A stretch of DNA of 64,000 nucleotides from Eukaryota sp. TZLM1-RC (GCA_040285825.1 JAUPSS010000002.1:1240001-1304000); one strand, 5' to 3'; positions 44,409 to 54,743 are shown, counted from the first letter of the stretch. Numbers and translations: made by a program. Notes: generated by a model from the letters alone, not told the origin.

Positions 44409-46141
44409 TTATTGAAACAGCACAAAAAGTTTCAGACAAAGGATACAATCATGAAGTCCATATTGAATTGAATTTTGTATCAGAGTAGAAGTAGCTAAAC
44501 AATCAATTGGCAAAATATGGGAAAATTCCATATGAAGTTTGATTTTCTTTTCATTTATCATTGTATATGCCAGATTGCCTAATCCATATCCGTAGGGTAT
44601 TTTTATGAATTTTTCGGCAAATACCAAAGTATCTAAAAGAAAAAAGCCATTTTCCCTGATGACAACTTCTCTCCATCTTGGTGAAAGTTGATTGAGTACA
44701 TCAATTGCTGTATCATCTGGAACAGTGGGTAATGGTAAATCAAAATAATTTAATCTATTTTTTTAAACCTGTAAATCAAACTGTATTAAATTGTGATTAT
44801 GAAAACAATGGGGTTGATGATTACCAATAAGGTTCAAGAACCCACGAAGCAAGGTTTTTTCGTCAGAGAAAATTTCTGCCTCAATATCAATATCAATGTC
44901 TGGTAATCTGACTTGAGGACTCATTCTCAATATAAGTGAATATTTACTCTCCAAAAAGAATTTATGGTGAACAAACTTACCAATAACAATCGAAATTAAA
45001 AACACTTTTTGATCTGAAATCCACACACCCATTTGCTCATCAGTTTTCTTTTTCAAAAGATTCACAACCTCTTTTCTCTTTTTGTTGATAAACTCGTCAG
45101 GAGGCAAAAATTAACCACCATGACTTTGGTAAAGATAACCATCCTGATAAGTTTCAAGATCAAAGTACATAACATTGGGAAGATTTTGATTTGAGGTCAT
45201 TGATTTGAATTGAATCAATGGATCAGGCTTGAAGCCATCAAGACTTGGCCCAATTTTTCTGACCATACTCGGTTTCAGTGGTTTTTTGGTCAAAATCTTC
45301 CTGTTCTCGATATTCAACATTGTATTCTCAATACAAATTTCTCGGTTCAATGCTTTTTGTTGCATTTTTCGCTTACACTTTGATGTTTGTTGGTCAGAAA
45401 TCGCATTTCTAATAATAATGTTTGATGGAGGAGTTGATTTACAATTAGATCTTCTTTTTCTGGGACCATGATTTGCATCAACATTTCCATTCATTGTTGA
45501 ATCAACAGTAAATGGGTTTGTCGATAGAAGATGTTGGCAGCTACTGGATTGAAAAGATAAATAATAGACATAATAATCAAACTCAACATTATCAAAATAA
45601 CAATTTAAGACACAACATCCCATATCTAAAGTGCAAGAATCTAAATTGCAAAAATGAACAAACTCATAAACATCAAAACAACAATGTAAAACAAAACATA
45701 TACAAAAGAAACATCCCACATCTACAGTACAAGTACGTAAACCACAAAAAACAACAAACTCAAAAACATCAAGACAACAATTCAAAACAAACCACAAACA
45801 AGAAAAACATCCCATATTCAAAGTACAAGTACCTAAACCAAAACAATCAACAAAATCAAAAACAACAATGTAACAACAATGTAAAACAAAACACAAAGAA
45901 GAACAACCTCCCATATCTACAGTACAAAAAGCTAAACCACAAAAAACGACAAACTCAATAACATCAAAATAACAATTCAAAACAAAACACAAAGGAGAAC
46001 ATCCCATATCCAAAGTGATTAGCACCATGTCTGATTCAACAGCACCCATATCATGACTCACATGATGACTGAAAAAAGTGCCATACTCTAACCCCACGGA
46101 AGGATCAGAACGACGATTTCGATAAGAAATCGAGGCTCTGA
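44409..46141 (-). pseudogene. Family-B DNA polymerase exonuclease domain with N-terminal repeats
   Basis: One frame from about 46141 to 44409, with TAA codons at 45111-45113 and about 44763. All three 3'-5' exonuclease motifs are present: Exo I FDLET (about 45164-45150), Exo II HNHNLIQFD (about 44800-44775) and Exo III YGLHD (about 44463-44449), with the usual KIPYGYGLGNLAY context. No polymerase palm follows; 150 bp downstream the Fanzor-like gene begins on the same strand. Upstream lie a Lys/Arg-rich segment and a 96-bp in-frame repeat. The start is unclear; an AG at about 46142 may be a splice acceptor. Could derive from a Polinton, a virus or a host gene. Confidence 0.65.
45584..46020. 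repeat. 96-bp tandem repeat, open on both strands
   Basis: The anchor CATCCCATATC (or a close variant) recurs at 45616, 45712, 45808, 45907 and 46000: spacings 96, 96, 99 and 93 bp, all multiples of three. The minus strand reads a Cys-rich 32-residue unit (TCTVDMGC...), in frame with the exonuclease ORF. The plus strand (45512-45961) reads a hydrophilic Asn/Gln/Lys unit (NIPYxKYKYLN). Copies have diverged. Confidence 0.8.
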
Positions 46142-46230
46142 CCTTCCGTTTCTATCTGTAAATCAGGATGACTGTTCCCGACTGAGGAGTTCGGGAGGAA
46201 GTACTCTTCTGTTCTGTGAAGAACAGGTTG
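46097..46230. other. Cluster of three hairpins
   Basis: A long imperfect hairpin at 46097-46148 (GGAAGGATCAGAACG... pairing with ...CTCTGACCTTCC around a 5-nt loop) is followed by CCCGA...TCGGG at about 46174-46195 and CTGTTCT-GTGA-AGAACAG at about 46211-46228. The first overlaps the start of the exonuclease ORF. An RNA function is only a possibility. Confidence 0.45.
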
Positions 46231-46350
46231 AAGGAGGAGGTGGGAACTGACTCCGTAACCTCGTTATCATTTTTCTTGTCTAGCTGCATGATGTTAGAAG
46301 AATGGGAGGAGTCAAGATAATCTCGCTGTCTGACACGATGTCTGACATGC
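46231..46350 (-). pseudogene. Fragment resembling family C gag start
   Basis: The minus strand has CATGTCAGACATCGTGTCAGACA and a following Ser/Pro-rich frame, similar to the family C Gag start at 33373 (CATGTCTGACATCTCCCA on the other strand reading). Short and broken. No LTR visible nearby. Confidence 0.4.
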
Positions 46351-46683
46351 TGATTGCATTTTCAAATTGATTGCTAATTTCCACAATGGTATCAAATGCC
46401 TATCGACTGTATCTCTATATGTGGTCATCAACATCAGCTCGATTTACCCTCTAGCTCTTCTGGTCGTTGTTACTCCGTCTAAACTATATGTTTTTTTAGT
46501 TTCCTTCTCCTTCCTTTACCTCTTGTCCTCTTCCCATTCAGCTATCTCAACAATTCTCCCTTCCTCTCTTCCTTTCTGTTCCGACGGGACCTAAACAAGT
46601 GCTAAACTGTCGGCGGTGCTTGAAGAGATGAACAGGGCATTGCAATCTGTGGTTTTCATTTGAAATGCATACTAGTACTTTCT
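46351..46683. other. No gene recognised
   Basis: T-rich and C-rich on the plus strand, with one 75-codon frame of low-complexity composition. The last 50 bp (GGTTTTCATTTGAAATGCAT) repeat at 48768 and belong to the duplicated Fanzor-fragment unit. Confidence 0.4.
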
Positions 46684-47010
46684 TCAAGCATCATTCAAAC
46701 TTATTCCAAGAACTTTCATTCTTGGTGAGATCGTCCACAGACGTTCTAAAATCCTCGAATAATTGTCCACCAATCTGAGTGAGCCCATTTCTCCTCTAGA
46801 ACAATACGTAGCTTTGAAGCTAGTGTTTTTGTGGTCTCTGGAACGCTTCTGGTCTTGTTCCTCAGTAGTGCTCACTAATTGCAATTTCTAGCTGATTTAG
46901 TGATGCAGAAATGTCTCTAGACCAAACTTGATTACATTCCGGACAACTGAAATAGGCGTTGTGAACTTTAACTTCACCATCAACTTCTCGATAGATCTTT
47001 TGGTGTAGAA
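46684..47010 (-). pseudogene. Fanzor-like C-terminal fragment, copy 1 (zinc ribbon and RuvC-III)
   Basis: The minus strand reads YFSCPECNQVWSRDISASLNQL, then GTRPEAFQRPQ. This is the Fanzor/TnpB end: the second CxxC of the zinc ribbon, then W-x-R-D-x-x-A/S-x-x-N with the RuvC-III Asp, then the RP-x-x-F-x-R tail. Stops follow the core (TGA within the EHY*GTRP context). About 330 bp are shared with 48788-49130. It is separated from the N-terminal Fanzor part by the exonuclease ORF. Confidence 0.68.
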
Positions 47011-47246
47011 AAAAGATGGTTAAACATGTGAAACCTATTGCTACAGTTAATGAAAATTCTTATACCCAATATAATCTAAGTCGCTTTGTTTTTTCTTTAC
47101 TCGGTTTATTTACAGAAAATCTTCAGAAACTCAAAAATTCAGGTTTAAATGATAATATCCCCATAAATTATTGAAATATATATAACAAAATATAACAAGT
47201 TTATATAAGACTGAAAGTAATTATTGTTCCTTGTTTTGCTCCACAG

Positions 47247-47935
47247 GCACACGAGGACCAGAGCGAGCTAAAGCAATACGCATGGAATTATTTACAAAGT
47301 GTGGAGGAATACCATATCAAGTGTGATCTATTGTTTTAATTTCTGCTCACCTTACCTTATTGACATAGATAATGACATTCGAGTTATCTCAAGATTTCCG
47401 TCAAACGCAGATGAGGCAAACTGCCACTCTGATGTTCGGAGATCTTCTGAGCTATATTGAACAAGAACGCATGGGAAACTTAACACTAGAGGTTGAGTCT
47501 AAAGCCTATGAAGAGTTTCAAAAAACTAATGACACCCTACTATATCAATTACTTTTATATAAGAACACTGCAAAAGAGAGATTTTTGCTGCTATCAGGGG
47601 AACATAAGGAGAAGGAGTTGGAATCTCTAAGGCCATTAATACCTTATCTCCGCACTCATACGTCACAGTACCCAACACTTGTCTCCATTATAGAAAGATT
47701 AGATCAACATTCAAACTTAATATCAGCTGAACAATATGCTATGATCAGATACTTAACACAAGATTCCTTTTTGGATAAGCTTTCACCCTTGGATAAGCTC
47801 AAATTACATGTCAATGAATTGAAAGAACACACTGATCATGATTTATTCATTAAGAAAGCAAACGGTACATTTAAATATAATAGTTTAGATTATCAGAAAA
47901 TAGACAATTATAAACCCAAAAAACGTGATTATTAA
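47247..47935 (+). CDS. Unknown protein, at least two exons
   Basis: Exon 47247-47320 (RGPERAKAIRMELFTKCGG...), a 48-bp GT-AG intron (47321-47368) and exon 47369-47935 (IMTFELSQDF...KKRDY) join in frame. The product has more than 210 residues and is largely helical with many charged residues. The true 5' exon was not identified. If the gene starts at the ATG at 47372 it has 187 residues. No family recognised. It is convergent with the NOT2-like gene, leaving 12 bp between stop codons. Confidence 0.6.
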
Positions 47936-47947
47936 TCTTTTATCAAA

Positions 47948-48745
47948 TTAATTACATAACAGATCCTTAAAACACTCGCTGTGATCAATTTCCTCTGATT
48001 TAGTCACCAATTTCCACAAATCATGATCAAAAACTAAATAAGTATGTTCCTTTCCTTCATGAGGTTTCAACCAAACCTGCCTCATCTTATGGTACATCCA
48101 CCCTCTTCGTACTAGCTCATCAGAAGCCAGATTCTGCAGGACATCTCTTGGGAAGGAGTAAAAGACGTAAAATAGAGTATCTTCTGTAAAGTTATAAAAG
48201 TGTTTAACCTTCAGTGTTGGAGACTTTGAATAGTAACAAGGGGGTAGTTCAAACCTGAGGTCGTCGACTAAATCAGATTTATGATGTACATCAAATGGAG
48301 AATCAAACTTAGAATACAAAACCTCAGTTGAATTAAGGTTGAGACCAAGCTGCATAAGATCTGTTCCAAGAGCTAGTTGTGTTAGGTCAGCATTGTCAGC
48401 CTTCATGAGCGAAACTAGACCAAGGAGACCATGCCTGTCTGCTTGTGAGGACTTTGGTACATATGGACTGGGGGCATGCCTATGTGGAGTGGGTGGTTGA
48501 GGAGAATGGTATTTGGAAGGGGAAGATGTGTTGAGTCTGGGAGAAGGCTGATAAGGAGGCACTGAGACATTTGGTGGCTTTCTTGGTGCCGAAGAAGGTC
48601 CAGATATGGGCTTTTGGGGTTTTGTAACACCGGGTGGCGGATGAACGCCTGGTGGCGGAGTGGTTCCACTGGATGGATGATATTCATTGGGACTGTTCGG
48701 TATGAACTGAGAGAATAGCTTTCGCCTGGCAGGAGTCGTTGACAT
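47948..48745 (-). CDS. CCR4-NOT complex subunit, NOT2-like
   Basis: 265 residues from the ATG at 48743-48745 (MSTTPARRK). Residues about 15-110 are Pro/Ser-rich and probably disordered. About 120-265 is the NOT2/3/5 (NOT-box) domain: LMQLGLNLNSTEVLYSKFDSPF, the helix before LPPCYY, then DTLFYVFYSFPRDVLQNLASDEL and RRGWMYHKMRQVWLKP, ending near VFDHDLWKLV. The LGLNLNS segment is typical of NOT2 (CNOT2) rather than NOT3/5. It would help scaffold the deadenylase complex that shortens mRNA poly(A) tails. It is shorter than animal CNOT2 (about 540), with little N-terminal extension. A Fanzor fragment begins about 45 bp upstream of the start. Confidence 0.9.
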   Translation of the reverse strand: MSTTPARRKLFSQFIPNSPNEYHPSSGTTPPPGVHPPPGVTKPQKPISGPSSAPRKPPNVSVPPYQPSPRLNTSSPSKYHSPQPPTPHRHAPSPYVPKSSQADRHGLLGLVSLMKADNADLTQLALGTDLMQLGLNLNSTEVLYSKFDSPFDVHHKSDLVDDLRFELPPCYYSKSPTLKVKHFYNFTEDTLFYVFYSFPRDVLQNLASDELVRRGWMYHKMRQVWLKPHEGKEHTYLVFDHDLWKLVTKSEEIDHSECFKDLLCN

Positions 48746-48787
48746 GAAATAGATGAACAAGTAACAAGTGGTTTTCGTTTGAAATGC

Positions 48788-49307
48788 ATCCTTTCTTCAA
48801 TTCAAAAGGATCATTCAACCTATTCCAAGAACTTTCATCCTTGGAGAGATCGTCCACAGACGTTCTAGATTCCTCGAATAATTTGCTGCCAATCTCAGTG
48901 AGCCCATTTCTCCTCTAGAACAATAGGTAGCTTTGAAGCTAGTTTCTTTGTGGTCTCTGGAACGATTCTGGTCTCGTTCCATAAAAGTTCTCAATAATTG
49001 CAATTTCTAGCTGATTTAGTGATGTAGAAATGTCTGTAGACCAAACTTGATTACATTCCGGACAACTGAAATAGGCATTGTGAACTTTAACCTCACCATC
49101 AACTTCTCGATAGATCTTTTGGTGTTGCATCTTGCAGCAGTTCACCTTCGCAGATGTCAATGTATTCATCTCCGAACTGATTGAATTTACTCTTTTCTCA
49201 ACTTTTGTTAGTTGAAGTTTATTTTTGAAAGCTTTGCGACATTTACCATATGGATCTCCAAGAACATCATTGACATTACGATTTCCCATACCTTCACAAA
49301 TGTGCAA
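48788..49307 (-). pseudogene. Fanzor-like C-terminal fragment, copy 2
   Basis: An open 122-codon block (49307-48939) contains a CC pair (NCCKMQ), CPEC, VWSTDISTSLNQL and GTRPESFQRP: the zinc-ribbon and RuvC-III end of a Fanzor-like protein. The RuvC-III Asp is present but the preceding Arg is Thr here (Arg in copy 1). The shared 3' part with 46684-47010 extends to 48788. The upstream part (GMGNRNVNDVLGDPYGK) has no counterpart in copy 1. Confidence 0.65.
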
Positions 49308-49330
49308 CTTCGTTATCCTTGTCTAACATC

Positions 49331-50290
49331 CATTGGATTATTTGCCTTTGTGGTATTGGGTTTATTGTATAGTTCTTAACATTTTCGTCATTGTCGACCT
49401 GCTTTATTCCCATCCAAAAGAAATCAATGGAAGGTACATTCCTCGTTGTTTTTCTAAAGCCATCATTTATAGGCGTTTGATACTCAATGTAATATCCTTA
49501 TTCAAAATTAAAATAATTGGTTAATTTTTAATAATAATAAATAATACAAAAGTAATTGACTTCGGTGGAAAATGAAATTTAATTACACAACTATCATGTT
49601 TACAAGGTGAGTATGTATTAAAGAGTCGGCGATTTGAGTCGAGTAGCAGCAAATGTACAAGAAGTTGATCAGAAAATAGATTTCACAAGAAGCAAAACAT
49701 TTTCTTTGATGATAAGGCATGTGTTTTATTTTTTCTTTTAACTTTTTTTGAACTACTAGAAAATGAGTCCTTGTTTAAAGTCCGTAATGGTTGGGAAAAA
49801 TTATTCCATAAGATGAATGATTTTACTGCATGAAACAGCATTACTAAATCTATTTATAATTCTGGTGAAATGCAATGTTAACAAATCAATGTCTGTTCAG
49901 CAACTGTGCATCACGGTTTCAAAAAGTGTCTATTTTGCATTGATTCTTTTTCAGATGGACTTTTCGTTAATGCATTGGTTTTAATCAATTGATTCACACA
50001 CCAAACACAATTTGCGACCATTTCATCTATGAAGATTTACATTTCAATTTTGTGAATAATATATACAAATATTTAGTTTCGTTTTTGCTAGCGCAATTGA
50101 AGCTGTCAAAGAGAATTCTTGATCAAAATTTCATTTAATTACGACAGATGAAGCTAATGCACTTGGTTCGTGTTACTCTTTGACTAATTTTGTTCTCGGG
50201 TTTTACCATTTTCCAATCAATTTCATTGAATTGATTATCTTAATGTATTCAAAACTCTGGTTTCGTTTAGAATTGAATAATGAATACATT
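49331..50290. other. No gene recognised
   Basis: AT-rich, stop-ridden in all frames, apart from short low-complexity frames. No repeats shared with the rest of the window were noticed. Confidence 0.4.
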
Positions 50291-50309
50291 TTTGTTAATC
50301 AAAAATGAG

Positions 50310-51720
50310 GTGTCTTCCAAGAAGACGTGTTGTCTTCTATTTTATTTCTTATTGTTATCAATATCCCACAAACCTCTTTAAATGATCCGAAAATTATTGC
50401 CAGACATGTTATATTATTTCCATCAGGTCCAGGTAAAACGAATATTGCTTTTGCTGATGACATATATTTATTCAGTAGATCAGAATCATCTGTCCTCTTG
50501 CTCTCCCAAAAATTATATACTGGTCTCGAATGGATTAATTGTTTAGTTGCAGATGTGGAAACACTTGGCGCTCTTCGTTATGTAAAAATTGACCACAACA
50601 ACTAATCTGTTCCTAAAAATTAATGGTATCGAACTTCCTATGTTGATAAACAAAGAGAAAAGTTTCAGAGTTTAAGACAAACAACACCCAACACATGCTT
50701 GTAATGCCCTTAGTATTTCCAACTATGTTGTGTCAGATTGAACATATGATAAAATATCTCCAGAATCAACCATTATTACCCACTATGAAAGCCACAATAA
50801 TTGAATTATGTTTTCCACAATTCTTACGTTGGTATTTACAAGTGCTTGAATTACCAATCATATTTATTGAAACTAATATTGCATCGCTGTTGAGTAGAAC
50901 GTTGAAATCAGGGCTAGGTGTCACTAGAACCCCTTCTAAATAAATGGTTTGAATTATCTGTATTAAACCAAATATAAGGGTGGTCTTGGTTTTTCCGATC
51001 TTACCTTATTGTATAAAGAATGTCAAACTCAGAAATACCACAATTTGCAAAATTCTTTTGATCTTGATTTGAGAAATTTATTTGAAATAACGAAACATCG
51101 AAGATCTATTTGCAAACGGAAATTTGGATTGACAAATATCCATATTCGTAAGAAAAATATTTCCAAATTTAAAAATGATGAACTTCTAAGAAAAATCTAC
51201 ATATTCATGGAGTGTAAGGTACAATCATTAATGAACAATGTCATATTTAAGCTCAGAAAATATGAATGTTTATCATCAACGGCTGTCCATGTTGATTGAT
51301 CTACCTACTGCAAGCTTGAAGTTTGCAATTAATTTCTTCCTGAATGTATTACCTACTGCTGATAACCTTTATCGATGGATAATTTGTCTGAAAATGCCTG
51401 ATGGATCTATTGTCTCCCTTGTGCTCATTGTGTCAATCTGGACCTGCTACGTTATGTCACATTTTCTGCAGTTGTCCAAGTTATCAAATCCCCAAAATAC
51501 ACAAGACCTAACTGGATACATAATTCAACTTTAAATAATTTTGTTAACCTCTCACTTCCTTTCCTAGATCATTATGATGTTTACTGCAATTTACCTTATT
51601 ACACAAATCATTATGTTAATTTTGCTTTGGTTGTGGCTGAGTTAAGACCTGATCTAATTCTAACTCAAAAGATACAGATGAGTCAAGAAGGAAGACAGTC
51701 CTGTTTTGTGAGTTAGCATC
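50310..51720 (+). pseudogene. Degenerate LINE: RT fragment and C-terminal region
   Basis: RT motifs are visible around 50310-50480: a GVFQEDVLSSILFL block like the family GVPQG...LSPLLF motif, then AFADDIYLFS with the catalytic DD. Downstream, frames carry LPTADNLYRW (51350) with a Cys/His cluster in another frame, and RPDLIL (about 51650) with a shifted CELASP, both typical of the C-terminal part of such elements. Many frameshifts. The motifs differ from families D and E, so this is another lineage. Confidence 0.65.
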
Positions 51721-51752
51721 ACCGATAAAACAATATTAAGACAGTAGACTTA

Positions 51753-52020
51753 CATTTCAAAGTTCGAAATATCAGAGTCTTGAATTGTAATTGTCAAATT
51801 TAGATTTTTTGGTTGAATCATTTCCTTTAGAAGTTTCTGCAAGACAAATATTTGCTGATAGTTGCATTTCTTTGATAATAACACTACTGATTCCAGAGTC
51901 TCAAATGAAAAATCACTGCAAAGAATTAGGATTTCCAACTGTCTAATCCTCATTCTGTAGCTTTTCTGCCAGAATCTCGTATATGGTTGTCTGATGGAGT
52001 TAAATGATAGAAACACACCA
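51753..52020 (-). pseudogene. Possible orphan exon
   Basis: About 88 helical codons on the minus strand, ending in a good donor (ATG|GTAAGT at 51752). The sequence beyond the donor is LINE-like, and no next exon was found. It could be the relic of a gene disrupted by the LINE at 50310-51720. No family recognised. Confidence 0.3.
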
Positions 52021-52475
52021 TGGGAGGTGGCTTAAAAGTGTTGCAAGCTCAGTATTTCACGTTGATTGTTAAAAGGCAAAATTGTTTATTATTAATAAAA
52101 CGTATTTTATATATACAGAAACTCAGTTGTGCTAAAAGTAGACCAGGGATCGTTTGGTAAAAAAGGCATTGGGACAGAAGAAATTCTCCAAACAACAATA
52201 ATCAATCAATCAATCAATCGACCGGTCAAATTCTGATAAACAAGAGAGTTTTTTCTTAAAGCACAAGAGCATTTCAACCAATTAATTCATTAACTTGAAA
52301 CTGAATTTCGTCAAAATCAGGTAACATCAATATCTAGTCTGTTTGCATTAGTCTTTGACTTGAATACTTTACTTGGAATTACTGCATGAATAGTGCCACT
52401 TATACGGTCAACTTAACCATCTTCTACATTGAACGTATGGCAAGAGATAGTGATTCGATAATGAAACGAAAAGTT

Positions 52476-54743
52476 CTAAGAGTCCCAAGCCAATTGTTCA
52501 AAAGCCATCACCTGTGGCTTAATCAAATACACCCTTGGCTGGTCTGCGCAATTTTCCAAATCAAGCAAATCAGCCCTGAACCCGGAACAAAGGGTCAAAT
52601 TCAAGAATTTAAGGGTGGATTTGAACATTAATGAATCTTGCTTTAGTTGAGTGAGACAAGAAATAAGAATACCAACTTTTGGTTCAGTGTTAACAATATT
52701 TGAAGGTAAAACTCCCGTTAAGGACACTGTTTCAAGACCATTACATCTACTCAAATGGCCAATACCTTCAATGACAAGATCGAATGAGCTTGTTATACGA
52801 TCAATAAAAACAGATTTGAGTTTCTTTTGTTGGCTACAGACCCCTAGAAACCGTGGTAAATACTTTCCAAAAGAAATATTTGATAAATTCAATTCTCGCA
52901 AACAATCAGGAAAATTATTCATTAAATTGAAAACTAAAGAGGGGGAACTTAAGCTATCTGAAAGGTTCAAACTGGCCAGGGTTGTGCAAAATGCTAAATT
53001 TTTGAAAAATTCAGCTTCTAGATGAGGACGTTGCCCTGACAAGTTTAAATTTTTGACACATGATCCCTTTAATGCAACAGAAAACCCCGTCCAAATATTA
53101 GAATTTCCACCTATTTTAGAATTACCAATTGATAGAGAAACCAGGGATTGGGGAATGAAAAAGAGATTTCTTAAATGCATGGGCGTTAAACTAAGATAAT
53201 TCAAAGAAATTGAAACAGGATTACCTTTGAAGAGTAATGGAAATATTTGTGGAGTAAGGACATGGCTCAAATTACAGCTAGATAGATCAAAAATACGTGG
53301 TAAATGACGTTTTTCTAACGATTTCACAAAACCATCAATAACTAGACCCGGATTGACAAAGCTACAAGACTTTAACACTAAAATCCTTGGAGAATTCAAA
53401 GCCAAATAGTTCACAAATAAAAGCTCTGAATATTCGTTGAAAACAGAGTATGAAATATCCAAAGAATCAAGCAAAATATTAGATAAAGTAGTTATAAAGC
53501 TTCTGGGAATGGCAATTTCCCTCCTGTAGAGCATTTGGCAACCAACAATCAATTTTGATGGCGTTGAGTGGGTTAAAAACTGTTGAAAGATGTCTAAATT
53601 GATGAAATTTTCTGAAAGATCTAGCATTTGAAATGACAAGTTGAAATTTTCGGTGTTGATCCCCTTTAGCTCACTATTTTTCACTAATTGTATATTACAA
53701 TTATTTAAGACCAACTTTTTAACTCTAGAGTTAGGAATAGAAACTAGTTCCGAAAATCCTAAAAACTTGATATCGTTATGTGATAAAATAAGAGTTTCCA
53801 GAGAATTCAAACTAACTGCAATTGATTGACATAATGATTGAACGGCTGAAACACCTACATTACAGCTCGAGAGGTTTAAAAATTTCAAACTTTGTGACAC
53901 ACCCATATTTTTGACTAAAAACTTGATCCCTTCTTGTCTGAGCTTGTTGTAGGAAAAATTTAAACTTTCTAGTTGAGATTTATTAATTAAAAAGGAAAGA
54001 CCTTCCTTAATTGAATTAGAAAACCTCCGTGGGGTGCATTCGATACCAATTCCTGCAAGAGAAAGGAATGAAAGATTTGATATATTAATATCTGAATTAA
54101 TTAAAAAAGTAGTTATTTTTTCAAAAAATACCAAATTACGAATCCTCAAACTGGTGAATGAGTTATCAAAATCTAAGATAAAGTTCTTTTCAAAAAGAAA
54201 ACATTTACATCCTTGATCAGTTAAGAACTGAATTTTATAATCCAAGAATAATTGCACAAAGTCATTATTTAATGGTATCTGAGAATTAAACTTTGAACAA
54301 GAATCCAGTGGACCAGGGTTAATGTTTCTATGATGTATTAATGAGTCTCCTGGGAACATTCGGTCAAGGGAAGGATATGTAGGGAGGGAAAGCTTAGATG
54401 GAAGAGAGGGAAGATCGAGGAAGGAGAGGAGGGGTGAAGGTAAAGAAAGAAGAAGGGATGAAGATAGCGAACTCAATATGTGAGATCTGGATCCATAAGG
54501 AAGGTTGGACAAAAAATAACAAATAGATGCAGTGTCATGATGGTGTGAGGAGAACGATAATACTGTGAGATAGTGAAGTGGAGGGAAAAGAGATGGAATT
54601 TCTAAATAATCTGCAATGTGATAGATATCAAGAAGTGAAGCAAGGGTGTCATCAACCAAACAATCAGCAAGAGATCTATTGGAAGAAGCAAGATAACGAA
54701 AGATATTCGTGAGTGAGCGTCCAGAAAAGGGAAGATCGATCAT
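52476..54743 (-). CDS. Leucine-rich-repeat protein with BTB/Skp1-like N-terminus
   Basis: 755 codons from the ATG at 54741-54743. Residues about 1-65 resemble the C-terminal half of a BTB/Skp1 fold (FRYLASSNRSL...LLDIYHIADYLEIPSLF). About 85-140 is Ser/Leu/Pro-rich. From about 215 to 745 there are roughly 18 leucine-rich repeats of 24-28 residues (for example LESLNFSYNKLRQEGIKFL, SLETLILSHNDIKFLGFSEL). Likely a protein-interaction scaffold, possibly an adaptor for a cullin ligase; that role is inference. No intron seen. AT-rich codons like its neighbours. The short plus-strand frames within it are shadows. Confidence 0.75.
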   Translation of the reverse strand: MIDLPFSGRSLTNIFRYLASSNRSLADCLVDDTLASLLDIYHIADYLEIPSLFPPLHYLTVLSFSSHHHDTASICYFLSNLPYGSRSHILSSLSSSLLLSLPSPLLSFLDLPSLPSKLSLPTYPSLDRMFPGDSLIHHRNINPGPLDSCSKFNSQIPLNNDFVQLFLDYKIQFLTDQGCKCFLFEKNFILDFDNSFTSLRIRNLVFFEKITTFLINSDINISNLSFLSLAGIGIECTPRRFSNSIKEGLSFLINKSQLESLNFSYNKLRQEGIKFLVKNMGVSQSLKFLNLSSCNVGVSAVQSLCQSIAVSLNSLETLILSHNDIKFLGFSELVSIPNSRVKKLVLNNCNIQLVKNSELKGINTENFNLSFQMLDLSENFINLDIFQQFLTHSTPSKLIVGCQMLYRREIAIPRSFITTLSNILLDSLDISYSVFNEYSELLFVNYLALNSPRILVLKSCSFVNPGLVIDGFVKSLEKRHLPRIFDLSSCNLSHVLTPQIFPLLFKGNPVSISLNYLSLTPMHLRNLFFIPQSLVSLSIGNSKIGGNSNIWTGFSVALKGSCVKNLNLSGQRPHLEAEFFKNLAFCTTLASLNLSDSLSSPSLVFNLMNNFPDCLRELNLSNISFGKYLPRFLGVCSQQKKLKSVFIDRITSSFDLVIEGIGHLSRCNGLETVSLTGVLPSNIVNTEPKVGILISCLTQLKQDSLMFKSTLKFLNLTLCSGFRADLLDLENCADQPRVYLIKPQVMAFEQLAWDS

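Noticed and set aside
45512-45961. Plus-strand Asn/Gln/Lys-rich gene
   Set aside because: Open, but low complexity and opposite to a frame that continues into an exonuclease domain; not called as a gene, only noted in the repeat entry.
45584-46020. CRISPR-like array
   Set aside because: Repeat units diverge along their whole length with no constant repeat and unique spacers, in a eukaryotic context.
47247-47320. Glutathione-transferase-like start (RAKAIRMELF...GGIPY)
   Set aside because: Only a short resemblance; the rest of the protein does not follow the GST fold pattern.
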